A stretch of 64,000 bases of DNA. Origin: Crocodylus rhombifer (taxonomy: Eukaryota; Chordata; Crocodylia; Crocodylidae). The notes beneath the pieces were generated by a model, which did not search any database, had not been told where the DNA came from, and saw only the letters and a program-made list of their open reading frames with translations. Shown here in pieces: positions 12,270-23,725 of this stretch; positions within the stretch are counted from its first letter, which is position 1; each line of letters opens with the position of its first letter. Location: positions 587,849 through 651,848 of the forward strand of contig JAVSML010024599.1 in the NCBI GenBank assembly GCA_038503035.1, given 5' to 3'. A program made the translations under genes and the position numbers.

Positions 12270-12589
12270 TCTGCATGGAATGGAGCCCACTGATTTTTTT
12301 TTTTTTTTTTTTTCCCCACCCCCCACTACCTTTCCACCCACCACAGACATGAGCTGGCTCTACCTGGCTCCCGCTGGGAATGGAGCCAGCACCCAACCTC
12401 AACTTGCCATCATTGACCCCAACCAGATTCACCCAAGCTGGTGTATCAGCTAATGCCGGAGGGGTAAGGGAATCATGGTTGTCTGCTAGAGGCGGAATTG
12501 ATAGGCTTGAAAAGGCAACAGGTACACTTTTTTTACTGTCTCAAAGCCTGACAGCTGGGAGGGAGGGAATGGGAGCAGGGTCATCTCGT

Positions 12590-14033
12590 GGTGCACTGGT
12601 GTGGTGCCAGAGGACTGGAAGAGGGCCAATGTGGTTCCCATCTTCAAAAAGGGCAAGAAGGAGAACCTGGGAAACTATAGGCCAGTTACTCTTACTTTGA
12701 TCCTAGGCAAGCTGTTTGGAAAAAATATGCTGGCACACATCCATGAGGGGCCAGCAGGGGAATTCATGCTTAGGGGCAACCAACACGGATTCATCAGTGG
12801 CAGGTCCTGTCAGACCAACCTGATGGCCTTGTATGATCAGATCACCAAATCATTAGATGCAGGGGTAGCAGTGGACATAGTCTTCCTGGACTTTTGGAAG
12901 GCCTTCGACACTGTCTCTCACCCTGTTCTCATTAAGAAACTGGGGGACTGTGGTGTAGACACCCACACAGTCAAATGTGTCGCCAACTGGCTGGAGGGCC
13001 GCACCCAGAGGGTGGTGGTGGATGGGTCATTTTCAGCCTGGAGGAATGTGGGCAGTGGAGTTCTGCAGGGTTCGGTCCTCAGGCCTGCACTGTTCAACAT
13101 CTTCATCAGTGACTTGGGCGAGGGGGTAAAAAGCACCCTGTTCAAATTTGCTGATGACACTAAGATGTGGGGGGATGTGGGCGCACTAGAAGGGAGCAAT
13201 AGGCTACAATTGGACCTAGACAGGTTACAAGGGTGGGCAGATGAGAATAGGATGGGATTCAACACTGACAAGTACAAAGTGATGCACTTGGGGAGGCACA
13301 ACTGGCACCATACCTACAGGTTGGGGAACACTCTTCTTGTCAGTACAGAGGGAGAAAAGGATCTTGGAGTCGTCATTGACTCCAAGATGAATATGGGCAG
13401 GCAGTGTGGGGATGCAGTCAGGAAGGCCAACCGCACCTTGTTATGCATCCACAAATGTATCTCGAGCAGGTCCAAGGAGGTGATCCTTCCCCTCTATGCA
13501 GCACTGGTCAGGCCACAGCTGGAGTACTGCGTCCAGTTCTTGGTGCTGCACTTCAAGAGGGATGTGGACAACATGGAAAGGGTCCAGAGAAGGGTGACTC
13601 ATATGATCAGGGGGCAGCAGGGCAGGCCCTACGAGGAGAGGCTATGGGACCTGAACCTGTTCAGCCTCCACAAGAGAAGGCTGAGGGGGAATATAGTGGC
13701 CTGTTACAAACTAGTCAGGGGGATCAGCAGGCATTGGGGAAGTCCCTGTTCCTCTGAGCACTGCCAGGAGTGACCAGGAATAATGGTCACAAGCTGGTAG
13801 AGGGTAGATTTAAGCTAGATATCAGGAGGCGCTGCTTCATGGTCAGGGCGGCTAGGGTCTGGAACCAACTTCCAAGAGAAGTGGTGCTGGCCCCTTCCCT
13901 GGTGGTCTTTAAGAGGAGGTTAGATGAACACCTTGCTGGGGTCGTTTGACCTCAATACTCTCTCCTGCCATGGCAGGGGGTCGGATTAGATGATCTACTC
14001 AGATCCCTTCCAACCCTATGAAACTATAGGACA
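12590..14033 (+). mobile_element. CR1 LINE, 5'-truncated, well preserved
   Basis: The copy runs from the start of the reverse-transcriptase domain to a typical CR1 3' end (gatcccttccaaccctatgaaactatagg). Coding similarity is continuous to about 13950, followed by a short 3' UTR. It interrupts the hAT-like element that spans 11401-14545, so it is the younger insertion. No target duplication was resolved. Among the CR1 copies in the window it has the fewest coding lesions. Confidence 0.92.
12601..13773 (+). pseudogene. CR1 ORF2 reverse transcriptase fragment, 390 codons open
   Basis: The frame begins at VPEDWKRANVVPIFKKG, the CR1 reverse-transcriptase entry block, and continues through NYRPVTLT (residues about 25-32), HGFISGRS, FLDFWKAFDTVSH, VLQGSVLRPALFN and the catalytic KFADDTK. 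The two aspartates are kept. The C-terminal region follows (DLGVVIDSKMN, RPQLEYCVQF, RPYEERL). The endonuclease and N-terminal half are missing. A frameshift near 13735-13746 and an in-frame TGA at 13755 separate it from the last part of the domain, which continues in another frame to about 13950. Some family residues have changed (for example FWKAFD for FxKAFD, VLRPAL for VLGPxL), so activity is unlikely. Confidence 0.9.
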
Positions 14034-14545
14034 GCCAGCCAGTCAGTGCTGACTGTGCCTTTGGCTTCTCTTTGCTGTCTTCAGCAGATGGGGAGCCTGC
14101 CAAGCATGCGGGGATGCATGGACGAGGACCTCCTGGCTGGGTGCTGTTAGCAGTGCAGCCTATCTATAGAGCACCTAGCCAGGCCCAGTAATGCCTGTAG
14201 TGTTCTGCAGATGGGTTTTTCCATCTGGAAAACAAAACAGGTAGTCCTCTGGGATCTTTTGAATGCATGTATGCATCCACTGTTAATCAAAAAGTAGAAC
14301 AACATGTAGAGCTAGGTAAATGGTGTCAGAGAAAAAGTGGCAGTGTATTGTTCAAAAATTGCTTATTTCAACAGGGGCAAATATTGTTTAAAGTGGCAAG
14401 CTTCTCTTATCATTTACTAATTGCAAGAAAGACATGGCCAATGTATGTAATTTAAAAGAACAAAAACACCTTTTGATAACAGTTTCTAAGAAATACCACA
14501 GGTGGTAGTTTGTGGCTCAGGAACCACAGAGTTTGAGTATCAGTG

Positions 14546-15058
14546 CTTTAGCAATTCTTTAATATTAGGTATGAAGTTTGGACTCTTATCCCAATATTGC
14601 TGTAATATTGCTGTCTTTATTGAATAACAATAAAGAAAATATGCAATATAAATAAATGGAAATTTAAGTTGGAGACTGAAATTACTTTTCCCTATTGTTA
14701 CTGAAATATCCATATGAATAAGATGAAAAGATTTTTATTTTATCAAATTATGCTACAGCAGTGCCATGAACATTAGGACACAAATCAATCATAAGGGAAA
14801 GAGAGGAGTTGAGGTTCAAACTTCAGGGTAAGTTTCTGTAGTACAGTGAGTGGGTTTGTATTTTCATTAGCCAAACATTTTGCATATTGCTGAGTTTTAT
14901 GAATGGGATTACCTTTTTTAATCTTTAATCTAGCAGCCCCCAAATTGGACTGTATAGTATTACCTGGAAGACACTTTGGTTCTCATCAGCAAACTTGATT
15001 TAGCCCTTTTTAATTTTCAGGGGACATTTTCCCTTAATATGCATATTTTTTTTTTTTT
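14546..15058. other. AT-rich non-coding sequence
   Basis: Low-GC sequence leading to a 13-base T run at the assembly gap. Nothing recognised. Confidence 0.5.
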
Positions 15059-15458
15059 NNNNNNNNNNNNNNNNNNNNNNNNNNNNNNNNNNNNNNNNNN
15101 NNNNNNNNNNNNNNNNNNNNNNNNNNNNNNNNNNNNNNNNNNNNNNNNNNNNNNNNNNNNNNNNNNNNNNNNNNNNNNNNNNNNNNNNNNNNNNNNNNNN
15201 NNNNNNNNNNNNNNNNNNNNNNNNNNNNNNNNNNNNNNNNNNNNNNNNNNNNNNNNNNNNNNNNNNNNNNNNNNNNNNNNNNNNNNNNNNNNNNNNNNNN
15301 NNNNNNNNNNNNNNNNNNNNNNNNNNNNNNNNNNNNNNNNNNNNNNNNNNNNNNNNNNNNNNNNNNNNNNNNNNNNNNNNNNNNNNNNNNNNNNNNNNNN
15401 NNNNNNNNNNNNNNNNNNNNNNNNNNNNNNNNNNNNNNNNNNNNNNNNNNNNNNNNNN
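15059..15458. other. Assembly gap, 400 N
   Basis: Exactly 400 unknown bases, bordered on the left by 13 T and on the right by 13 T. The length may be estimated rather than measured. Any open frame running through it is an artefact. Confidence 0.99.
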
Positions 15459-17506
15459 TTTTTTTTTTTTTGGTTAGGAAAACAGTTAGCACATTATAAC
15501 TTCAATTATGATTTTAAAACTGCCTTGTATGTTTCAGGCAATCATAAAACTTTAAGAATACACACTGATGCTTCTTTAGGACTGGTTTGGAACAAGGCTA
15601 TAGAACTCACTTGTGTTTGGGAGTACAATCAATTAATAGCTGTTAAAAATAGATTATCTTGATTTTGTAGGTTGAACTATGATCCCACACTACTAGAGGT
15701 ATTTTTTTGGTCAGGATTTAGCTTTGGCCTCTTGAAGGCTCAGATCAAGTGTTGTATCAGTGTGGGAAGTTTGTATTGCTACTGTATTTATTCTGTAGGT
15801 TATGAAAAAAGACTTTGATTTTTAATCCTGTCATTGTGGATTTTTTTTCCTGGGTTGAAATACTGTGCATTATGATCTCTTGGTAGCCTGATTGATTGTA
15901 ATGGGAATTCCAGGTGTTCAGTACCTCTTGGGGTTTATCCCTTTTAAATAAATTCTCTTTATAAAGATATGACTGGCAACAGCAAATGAAAGCATATATA
16001 CGAAAACATTCTTATACCAGTTTTATTATTGCTAGCAAAGGCTTGGAAGCTATTACATTCTGTACCCAAAGCATTCCTACCTTCATTCTCAGGTCATTCT
16101 CACTAAGAGAATGTGTCAATTGGCACCAATCCACGTGCAGAAGAACCATCATGAGAAATGGTTCAAAAGGCCATTCCTACTTCCCCCTGTGATATGATGC
16201 ATTTTTTAAAAAATATTTTAAAGCAGCAGGGGTAAAGATCAAATATCAGTGCTGATGGAGATGAAAAATACTTCCTATTTGAATGCATTCTAGATTTCTT
16301 AGATACAGCATACTTCAGGTGTCTAGATACTTAGTTTGCTTGTTAGTTTGGCTCTGTGAACAGACGCATGAAAGCAGGAAATGTACGATAGGAACAGGAA
16401 ACTCCAATGCAGTTGAAGAAAAATATCAAAAACAGTAGATTACTTGAAATCCAGACAGAGTACAGTGACTGACAGATATACTTATATTAATTGGAAGATA
16501 CACTCATATAAATGGTTTAATGAAAGAAACACTGCTGCTTCTTTTAATTTGTAACTATTTCTTGTATAACTAACATGATTTGCTGTGGTATTGCCTATCT
16601 CCATTTGTTTTTTAAATGCTGCATGTTCTGATTCTTTACTAGAATGTTACTTAACCAAAAGCTTTCCTTTGTTTAAGTTCAATTGAAATCGCTTGGCAGT
16701 CAGTTAATAGCTATTTTTAAAGGTATGAAAGTGGTAGAAGGCAACTCTCATTGTATAGAGATATTGATACTTTTTGGATTTCTGTAATTACACACTCACC
16801 ATCTCTGTAACTGACATTGATTAGTGCTGGTTCAGTTCTTAAAGTTGATGTCTTTTATATTTTATATTCCCATGTCTTGTTTTCTGGTTTCCCTGGCAGT
16901 CCAGTAAGTGCTGAATTACTAAGCAGGAGATTCTTTTCATGGTGTTTCTAGAATGACTAAGAAAGACTAAGAATAGGAATTTCCCCTAAAGAGTCCTGTT
17001 ATCTTACTAGTTATTAGAGAGAAGAGCTTAGAATAAGCACTTGGGTTCTCATACTGTTTTTCTGAATTATTTGAAATATGCCCAATGCTAACACAGTATG
17101 GGCCTGACCCTATTCCCCTTAAACAATAACAAAAGTGTTATTGACTTATAATGAAAAACATATTGGTTTATTTATGACCTCCTTCTTAGGTTTCACTGCC
17201 ACACTTATGAAATCTAGCATCTATCAAATTCCTAGATTTTACATATGTACATATATGGCTATAGCTCATATAGTATGTACAGTTCTGTGATCTTCATCTT
17301 CAGGTAGTCAATTGTTGGTCCTCACTCTACTTGTTACATTTCTACCACAACTGACATGCTAATTATGGCATAAATGGTAAGACTGCTACATGTCCCCAAT
17401 ATAAGGCTGTTTAAAATGGCAAACCAGCCATAAAAATGTTCCATGTAAAATATAGAACACTTTAATGGCTGGTTTATATGACATGTTAAATCGCATATGC
17501 AGTAGA
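15459..17506. other. AT-rich non-coding sequence
   Basis: Unique-looking, low-GC DNA without recognised genes or repeat ends. Short T and A runs occur. A phrase near 17100 (ggcctgaccctattccc) resembles a common sauropsid interspersed-repeat sequence but is too short to call. Confidence 0.45.
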
Positions 17507-17637
17507 TCTGGGCTGGGGCTGACAATCAGCTGATTGTTGGCTTCAGCTAGGGACTGCACTAGGGTCTTGAACTGACCCCACTACAGTTGGGGAATGTGGC
17601 ATACAATCAGCTGATTGTTGGCCCCAGCCCAGACCTG
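17507..17637. repeat. Foldback repeat with palindromic tips
   Basis: The arms tctgggctggggctgacaat (from about 17507) and ttggccccagcccaga (ending about 17637) are inverted copies. Each arm ends in the same self-complementary word, caatcagctgattg. The spacer is about 65 bp. It ends 14 bp before the CR1 3' terminus at 17651. Confidence 0.6.
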
Positions 17638-17650
17638 CAGGCACCTGGCT

Positions 17651-18025
17651 TTCATAGATTTCATAGACATTAGGGCTGGAAGGGACCTCGGGAGATCATC
17701 GAGTCCAGCCCCCTGCCCAAAGGGCAGGAAGTCAGCTGGGGTCATAGGATCCCAGCAAGATAAGCATCCAATTTACTCTTGAAGGTGTTCAATGTAGGTG
17801 CTTGAACCACCTCCGCTGGCAGACTGTTCCAGACCTTGGGGGCTCGGACAGTAAAGAAATTCTTCCTTATGTCCAGCCTGAAACAGTCTTGCAGGAGTTT
17901 GTGACTGTTCGACCTCGTCATCCCTTGGGGCGCTCTGGTGAACAAACGTTCCCCCAGATCCTGGTGGTCACCCCTGATAAACTTATAGGTGGCCATCAGA
18001 TCACCCTTGAGCCTCAGGCTCCTTC
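17651..18025 (-). mobile_element. CR1 LINE 3' fragment
   Basis: The left edge ttcatagatttcatagacat plus gggctggaagggacc is the complement of a CR1 3' terminus. The minus-strand translation gives LFTRAPQGMTRSN, FRLDIRKNFFTVRAPKVWNSLPAEVV and LDAYLAGIL, the last part of CR1 ORF2. It is truncated at about 18025. Confidence 0.9.
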
Positions 18026-18171
18026 TGCACTGGCAAGTAGAAAGGGCATGATTTGTATCCAAGTCCCTGTGTCAAAATCAGTCCTCCTTTCATGCATGTG
18101 TGGCATTGCAGGTTGCATGATGGTTTGGGTTGGGTATCAGATCCCATGCTGCCTCTAAATGACTGTCAGGG

Positions 18172-18262
18172 ACCATGGGGTTGGAAAGGACTTCATGACC
18201 CACCAGTTCAATCCCCTGCACAAAGACAGAATCCATTATTTCTAAACTAGCAGTCTCCACTA
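18172..18262 (-). mobile_element. Short CR1 3'-end fragment
   Basis: The sequence ggttggaaaggacttcatga followed by cagttcaatcccctgc matches the complement of the CR1 3' UTR block in a more diverged form. It is probably a separate, older insertion next to the better preserved fragment. Confidence 0.45.
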
Positions 18263-21259
18263 CCCTTATTCAGGTGAAACTCCCACATATGGCTTTATTC
18301 ACATAGGAACAAAATTAAAGACAACAGGCCTATTGTCAACTATTCTTTTTTTTGGTAAAGAAAGAAATATTGTTCTCAGGAAGGGAACGTTCACTTGTTT
18401 ATCTACATTACTTACCAAGCAGACTAGTGTTAAAGTTTTGTAAACCATGCAAGCCATCCATCCCAAAAGGTGTTCAGCTGATAACTTGATCTGTTAGTGC
18501 TAAAACTGAACTTAACTAAGGACTTTCCTATTGCTTTCAAGTCATGTATTAAAATAAATAAAAATGACAAAATGTAAATAATGCAACCTGTAAAAACTTC
18601 AGAGGCATCACCACTCCAACTTGTCACGTCAGCGGAACACATCTGACAGAAATGTTTTTAAAGTGTTGTTAGGGAATGTGACTCATATTATTAATCCTTT
18701 TCTTATGTTGCCAAATCCCGTAACAAAAAGCTGCTGTTTCCAAGTATCTTTGAAATTGGTGGTATCACATGCTAACACAAGTGGCTCCTAAGAACATCAG
18801 ATGGTAAATCCAAGCATATTAATTACATCATTAAAGTAACATTTGGTACACCACTGAGATGCATTACAATAACAATAACCTTCATGTATAATAAGATGCA
18901 CAGCCAGCATGTAATGCTGTAGTAGTATACAACCGAGAGGTTCCATACCATCATTTTATGGGTTAATTGAACAGAGTCAGAACCAACAAAGAACTGATTT
19001 TGCCATAAAATGGCAGTGGCCAACTGTGTGTGTGTGCGCCTATGCATGTGTATGAATGCACGTGCATCTGAATGTATTTTAATAATCTGAAATTCAGCTA
19101 AGCTATTTCAGAGAAGGCAGAGTTGCTTGGTTACATCTGCTGAAAACAATCTGTGCTGGGTATGAGAGCTCATGTCAGCATAGTAATTACCACAACTGAG
19201 ATAAAGCCTGTGCTAAATGTCATCTGCAGCTGACAAACACATGAAGCCAAGCACTACTAAATGATTCAGTTATTCTGAGAGTGCTTAGCTCTACTTCTGG
19301 GGTAAAATCATTTGTCCTGGCTGTAAAACAAACACACACAAACAAAACAAGAGCAAAAAGAAGCAGTTCATAGGGAGGGGGAGGGAGAGGGGGGAAAGCC
19401 TGCTAATGAAACCAATCAAATTGAGAGAAATTTTATAAAATCTAATGGCAGTTTGTACAAGTGATGTTAAACATTTCTTCTGCTACTACAAATAGCTAAA
19501 TAGCTAGCAGAATGCCATTTCCCATGGTTCAATATATACCCAAAAGACTGCTGCTGTTCAAATTGGTGACAACAAAAAATATCAAACATAACATCTTAGC
19601 AGCTTGCCTGACTATGAAATGTGCACAGATCAGAAAATGTGTGGTGTTAACAAGTTGCACAGTGTTACCCATCCACCTTATCCTTTGTTGGGCAGAAGAG
19701 GTGAAGGCAATATCCCATAGTTAACAGTGCTCTGATTCAATACAAAGCACCCTCTTCCTGCACAAAACCCCGAGGAGACTTAAAGGGAAACAATTGCCGC
19801 AAAAGCAGAATTGTTTGATTATAAGGGGCAATTTCTCTTTCTGAGAGAGCTTCAGGCAAATCTTGATGAGACTGGAAAAGGGCATGCTGTCTTCAAATGC
19901 TTATTAGTAATTTGCTGCCCACTGACATTTAGCTGTTATAGTTTGGAATTATACCCCTGTAGATCAGGAAGAGGACAGGGGCTCGGGACATTTGGAAATG
20001 TCGGCTTTTACTACAAAATTCCTGGGTGACTTTGAAGCAGGTCTTGTGGGCTGGAACTTCCAAAGATGTTAAGGGAGTTAGGGGCTCAGTTTCCAGGCAC
20101 ATCATCAAGAGTTGGGATTCTTGGAAAGTCTGAGCCTTCGCTTGTTTTTCATTTGAATAAATGGAGTGGTAACAGCCCTTTTCTTCCATCTCTTATTTAT
20201 AGGTAGAAAATAAAACATGTTTACATTGTGAACTCTTCAGGTCAGGAATTTTCTCTTAATGTATGTTTGCATTACTTGTGTCACAATGAAACCTCCAGGG
20301 GCTATTTGTAGTAGAAATAATACATCATACCATATTGTTTTGCCAAGAAAAGAGGAAAGTGGTGCTGAATGGTGTGTGCTCAGTATTTCCCTAAGCACAG
20401 ATGAAGTGCTAGGGTGTGTGAGCATGTAGGATAGGAACAAGTACTAACATATCCTCTCTTCTTGAAACATGTGCCTGGGAAGTATTGTGGACAGCAGTGC
20501 TTTTTTTTTCAAAATGTATGTTTTGTGTTGCTGATATGTTTTGTTTATTGCATGTGTGTGTTATGGTTATGGAGTAACTGGATAAAAATTCAGTTCCATG
20601 AGTCTACTCAAATTCCTCGGAGCATGCCAAATAAAGAAATGCATGGAGCACATCAAGGAAACAATACACACAGGAATAGAGGATGTGCATTTTACAGCAG
20701 GTTGCAATAACAAACCTGACAGGAATATAATATTGCTCATAGGAACATGCTGCTTTTGTCAAGTATGTCAGACATTAACGATAGTAAAGTAGTGGCTCTG
20801 GTAAGGTTTCTCTTGGCACTGTGCTTTGAATAAATGATATCATACCTATTTTTGCTTAACTCAGCAGGGGATGGGGAGGAAGGAGGTGACATGCAGGTGC
20901 TGATGTGCTAGAAATAAGAGACAATGTATTTTCCTGTATGGAAAGGCCTGTCTGCATGGGAAGCTTATTTTCACTGAACTGCTGAGCATTTGCTGTTAGA
21001 GCATGGCCATAGAGAGATGTCAACATGATCCCTTGTCTCCTAGTTATCTACCTTGTTGCTTCCTTATGGTGCGTCCTTGGTGAGCCTCTGCAGCTAGACC
21101 CAGTGTGGTATGTATTTTTCTTGTTGTACATTATATGTTGCATAGTACTAGAAGCCAATTAGAATTTTGGAGCTTGGGGTAAACTCACAACTTCCCATCA
21201 TTCTTTTTATGACTTCCCATGATCCATCTCTTTTCAACTGGACAGGGCCATTTTCAAGT
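18263..21259. other. AT-rich non-coding sequence
   Basis: No recognised element ends or proteins in about 3 kb. There is a short (gt)n patch near 19027-19035 and a purine-rich gggagggg stretch near 19375-19395. Open frames are under 90 codons and unrecognised. Confidence 0.45.
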
Positions 21260-21960
21260 AAACATAGACAACAGTATTCAACAGGGGATAAAATCTGCCA
21301 GTGCTGTGTTTGGATGTCTCTGAAATCATGACATGATCGTAACATCAGGACTCGCACCAAACTTCTCGTCTACCAGGCTGTTGTTAGCCCTCCCCTGTTG
21401 TATGGATATGGAACTTGGAAATCATATCAGAAACACCTGAACGCGTTGGAACATTACCATCAGTGATGTCTTTAGCTAATCATCCATTATCACTTGGAAG
21501 GATAGAAATATGAACACCAGCGTTCTGGCTCAAGCAAGCACTGCCAGTATTGAAGACATGTTTATACTAGCTCTGTTGGTCAGGGCACATCATAAGGATG
21601 CCTGGCAACTGACTCCTATACTCACAGGTCTAATACTGTCAACTCACTGATGGTCACTGCTTTCGAGGTGGGCACAAGAAGAGATTCAAGGACACCTTGA
21701 ATGCCAATTTGAAGAAATGTGAGATTAACATCAATACCTGGAGATGTCGAGCACTGAATTGTCCCCAGTGGCATCATGGTGTATGATAGGGCATTGGTCA
21801 TTTTGAGCAAACTTGCTTCACCATGGAGGGGGACAGTCAAGAGAGACAAAGGGAAAGAGATGTGACCCAAAATCACCAGGACTGATTCCTTTTTCTTGGA
21901 ACTATTTACTGTGTCTGCAGTCAAATAAGTATGAGGAGCTCAGATCTATGGACTCAACAA
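21260..21960 (+). mobile_element. RTE-type LINE, C-terminal ORF fragment (degraded)
   Basis: Translating across frames gives, in order, IQQGIKSASAVFGCL (near 21276), TKLLVYQAVVSPPLLYGYGTW (near 21355), and then FRGGHKKRFKDTLNANLKKC with NTWRCRALNCPQW (about 21650-21770). This order, LLYGxExW then GGxKKRxKDTL then W..lA..r..W, is the C-terminal tail found after the reverse transcriptase in RTE-like LINEs. Several stops and frameshifts are present. The reverse-transcriptase core itself is not visible upstream. Clade assignment is from motif memory. Confidence 0.62.
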
Positions 21961-22129
21961 TGACTTACTGAAAGACTATGATCCTTGTACTGAGGGACAG
22001 ATGCTGCTTGATGGCCATTTTCAAATAGTTATTGGCTAGTATGCCTAGCAGATCCATGCCATGTTGACACTTCTATATGCCTCTGCATACTTTTGATAAC
22101 CATCTCATTGCTGGATATGTGCTCAGTGA

Positions 22130-23056
22130 TGAAGACGACTATTCTGCCAATGTAGGATGACTGTCCATGGCTGCAGAATTTTGAGATGATAAAAAGCACC
22201 TTTCTAAAGGTTTACCATAAAGCTTTACCCGGAGGTTACCAAGCAATGACGTGGAACATGCCAAAATGAGAACTCCTCTATACTTTGAGAAATATATAGC
22301 CATTACTTTATGGAAGCATACCATTCTTTGGTTACTGTCCACAGCTAACCAATTTTGCAATATATTGCTCTTCAGAAAGTAGGTAGTGAGGTCTGAGGTT
22401 GACAGTTTTGCACGTATGGAATTCTTGAATTAGACTGGGCAACAAATACAAAGGCAAAGGAACAAATATTCTCTGCACAAGACCTCTCAGTTCATAAACA
22501 GGAAAAAAAAATGTCATCATCATGTCTAAAGCCTGTTTGATAACCTTCACTAATGTGAGGTGCACTGAAAAGGCTCATGATGCTAGAAGCCTTGGAGATT
22601 TGGGCATCTTATTTAGTGGGACGGGGGAAAAGGGAATTTGACCCTTGGGCACTATGAACATTAATGGTGTTGACAGGCTTCTGTAATTCTTGGAGGACCC
22701 TGCTTGTCTTCCACTACCATGGCAGAAAAGGCCTTTCTTTCATTGAGCAATTGAATCCTACAAAGGACCTGATTAACTATTGCCTAAGCAGCTGTAGAAT
22801 GTCAGCAGAGTGTGCATTTGAGAGACTGAAGGGGAAATGTCATTGTCTCATGACAAGGCTGGAGGCTGCCTCATGTGTTAACTATGCTGTATTTTGCCCA
22901 GTGTATGAGGAAACAAGGGGGAGAGCTCACTTAAGGCTGCAAGGCAAAAGTTCAGAGACTTATGAGCAGCCAGTGAAAAGTCCTCTCCAAAATGACAGTT
23001 GCCAGGGGCATGTGATTAGGGATGTCTTCTGTTCCTACTCTGAGGATAGGAGCTGA
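22130..23056 (+). pseudogene. PIF/Harbinger transposase (HARBI1-like nuclease) pseudogene
   Basis: Pieces appear in the order of the family across shifted frames. WLQNFEMIKSTFLKVYHKALP lies near 22170 (family WxxNFRMSKxTF) and YFEKYIAITLWKH near 22280 (family VEKRVAITLWKLAT). EKAHDARSLGDLGIL lies near 22570 (the HDARVxRxS catalytic region). A final frame holds PTKDLINYCLSSCRMSAECAFERLKGK near 22770-22840 (family FNYRLSxxRMxVECAFGRLKG). There are many stops and frameshifts. In the intact family this DDE nuclease cuts and pastes elements with 3-bp target duplications in the nucleus. It lies just downstream of the RTE fragment on the same strand. Confidence 0.78.
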
Positions 23057-23725
23057 TTCTTCTTTTTTTTAATCTTTATTTTAAGCCTGTATTTTTATTG
23101 AATGTGTGGCTGTGATGTTTTATTTAGGGCTTGTGTGGTATTTGGTAAAATTGTTAATTTATAGGAAGTGCATTTTCACGTTTGGAAAATTATATTTGTA
23201 TGAATCGGTTACATATTTAAGATTTACTTTTGTCTATACTTTTACTGAAGTGGTGGTGGCAGCAGTGGTTTCTTTGTGTAGGATTTAATGAAAACTTGAG
23301 AAATATTTTGTGAAATTTTTTTGAACTATTGTGGATATTACATACAAGGATTGAATACTTAGGAAAATATGTATCATTTTGTAAAATATCCCATAATTCA
23401 TGCAACATCACAAAATATTTCATGCATTTGCATGAGCATTTTGTGAAATGTTGAGGATAGTTGTATATGGGAGCACCACTTCCATGTCTGTGAAGTCTGC
23501 TTTTATGCAACTGTTATATAGTTATTAGTCCCAGTTCAACAAATATATAGGCAACTGTTGATTCTCTGGACCACATAAAAGGTCTAATCAGATGCCCGAT
23601 GAATATGTTTGTAGCTGGTAAGTTCAATTTGAGAGTGACACAGCTTGTTACAAATTTCATAGATCCGTATGTTGTCTGAGTTGGAGTCCAAGTTTAGAGC
23701 ATGCTGCTTTCTTTTTTCTCACTTC
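23057..23725. other. AT-rich non-coding sequence with a small palindrome
   Basis: Low-GC sequence. At 23403-23453 two arms of about 24 bases (caacatcacaaaatatttca.. and its imperfect complement ..attttgtgaaatgttg) meet with a two-base spacer. Related words (ttttgtgaaat, ttttgtaaaat) recur between 23300 and 23390. No gene seen. Confidence 0.5.

Larger units (their letters stand above)
11401..14545. mobile_element. Old hAT-like element, interrupted by a CR1
   Basis: The left end starts cagtggtgcttagtccaag and the right end finishes gagtttgagtatcagtg. The reverse complement of the right end, cactgatactcaaactc, aligns with the left end at roughly 60% over about 38 bp, including a shared agccaca word. 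The 8-mers outside (ttgcagag and ctttagca) no longer match. Without the CR1 (12590-14033) the element is about 1.7 kb and has no transposase frame. Its left half holds a GC-rich core (11640-12450). Confidence 0.45.

Noticed and set aside
14976..15662. 228- and 152-codon frames crossing 15059-15458
   Set aside because: Most of their length is unknown bases from the assembly gap.
22664..23056. Host HARBI1 gene
   Set aside because: The motifs are Harbinger-like, but the reading is broken by frameshifts and stops over the whole length. It is a transposon relic, not the intact host gene.
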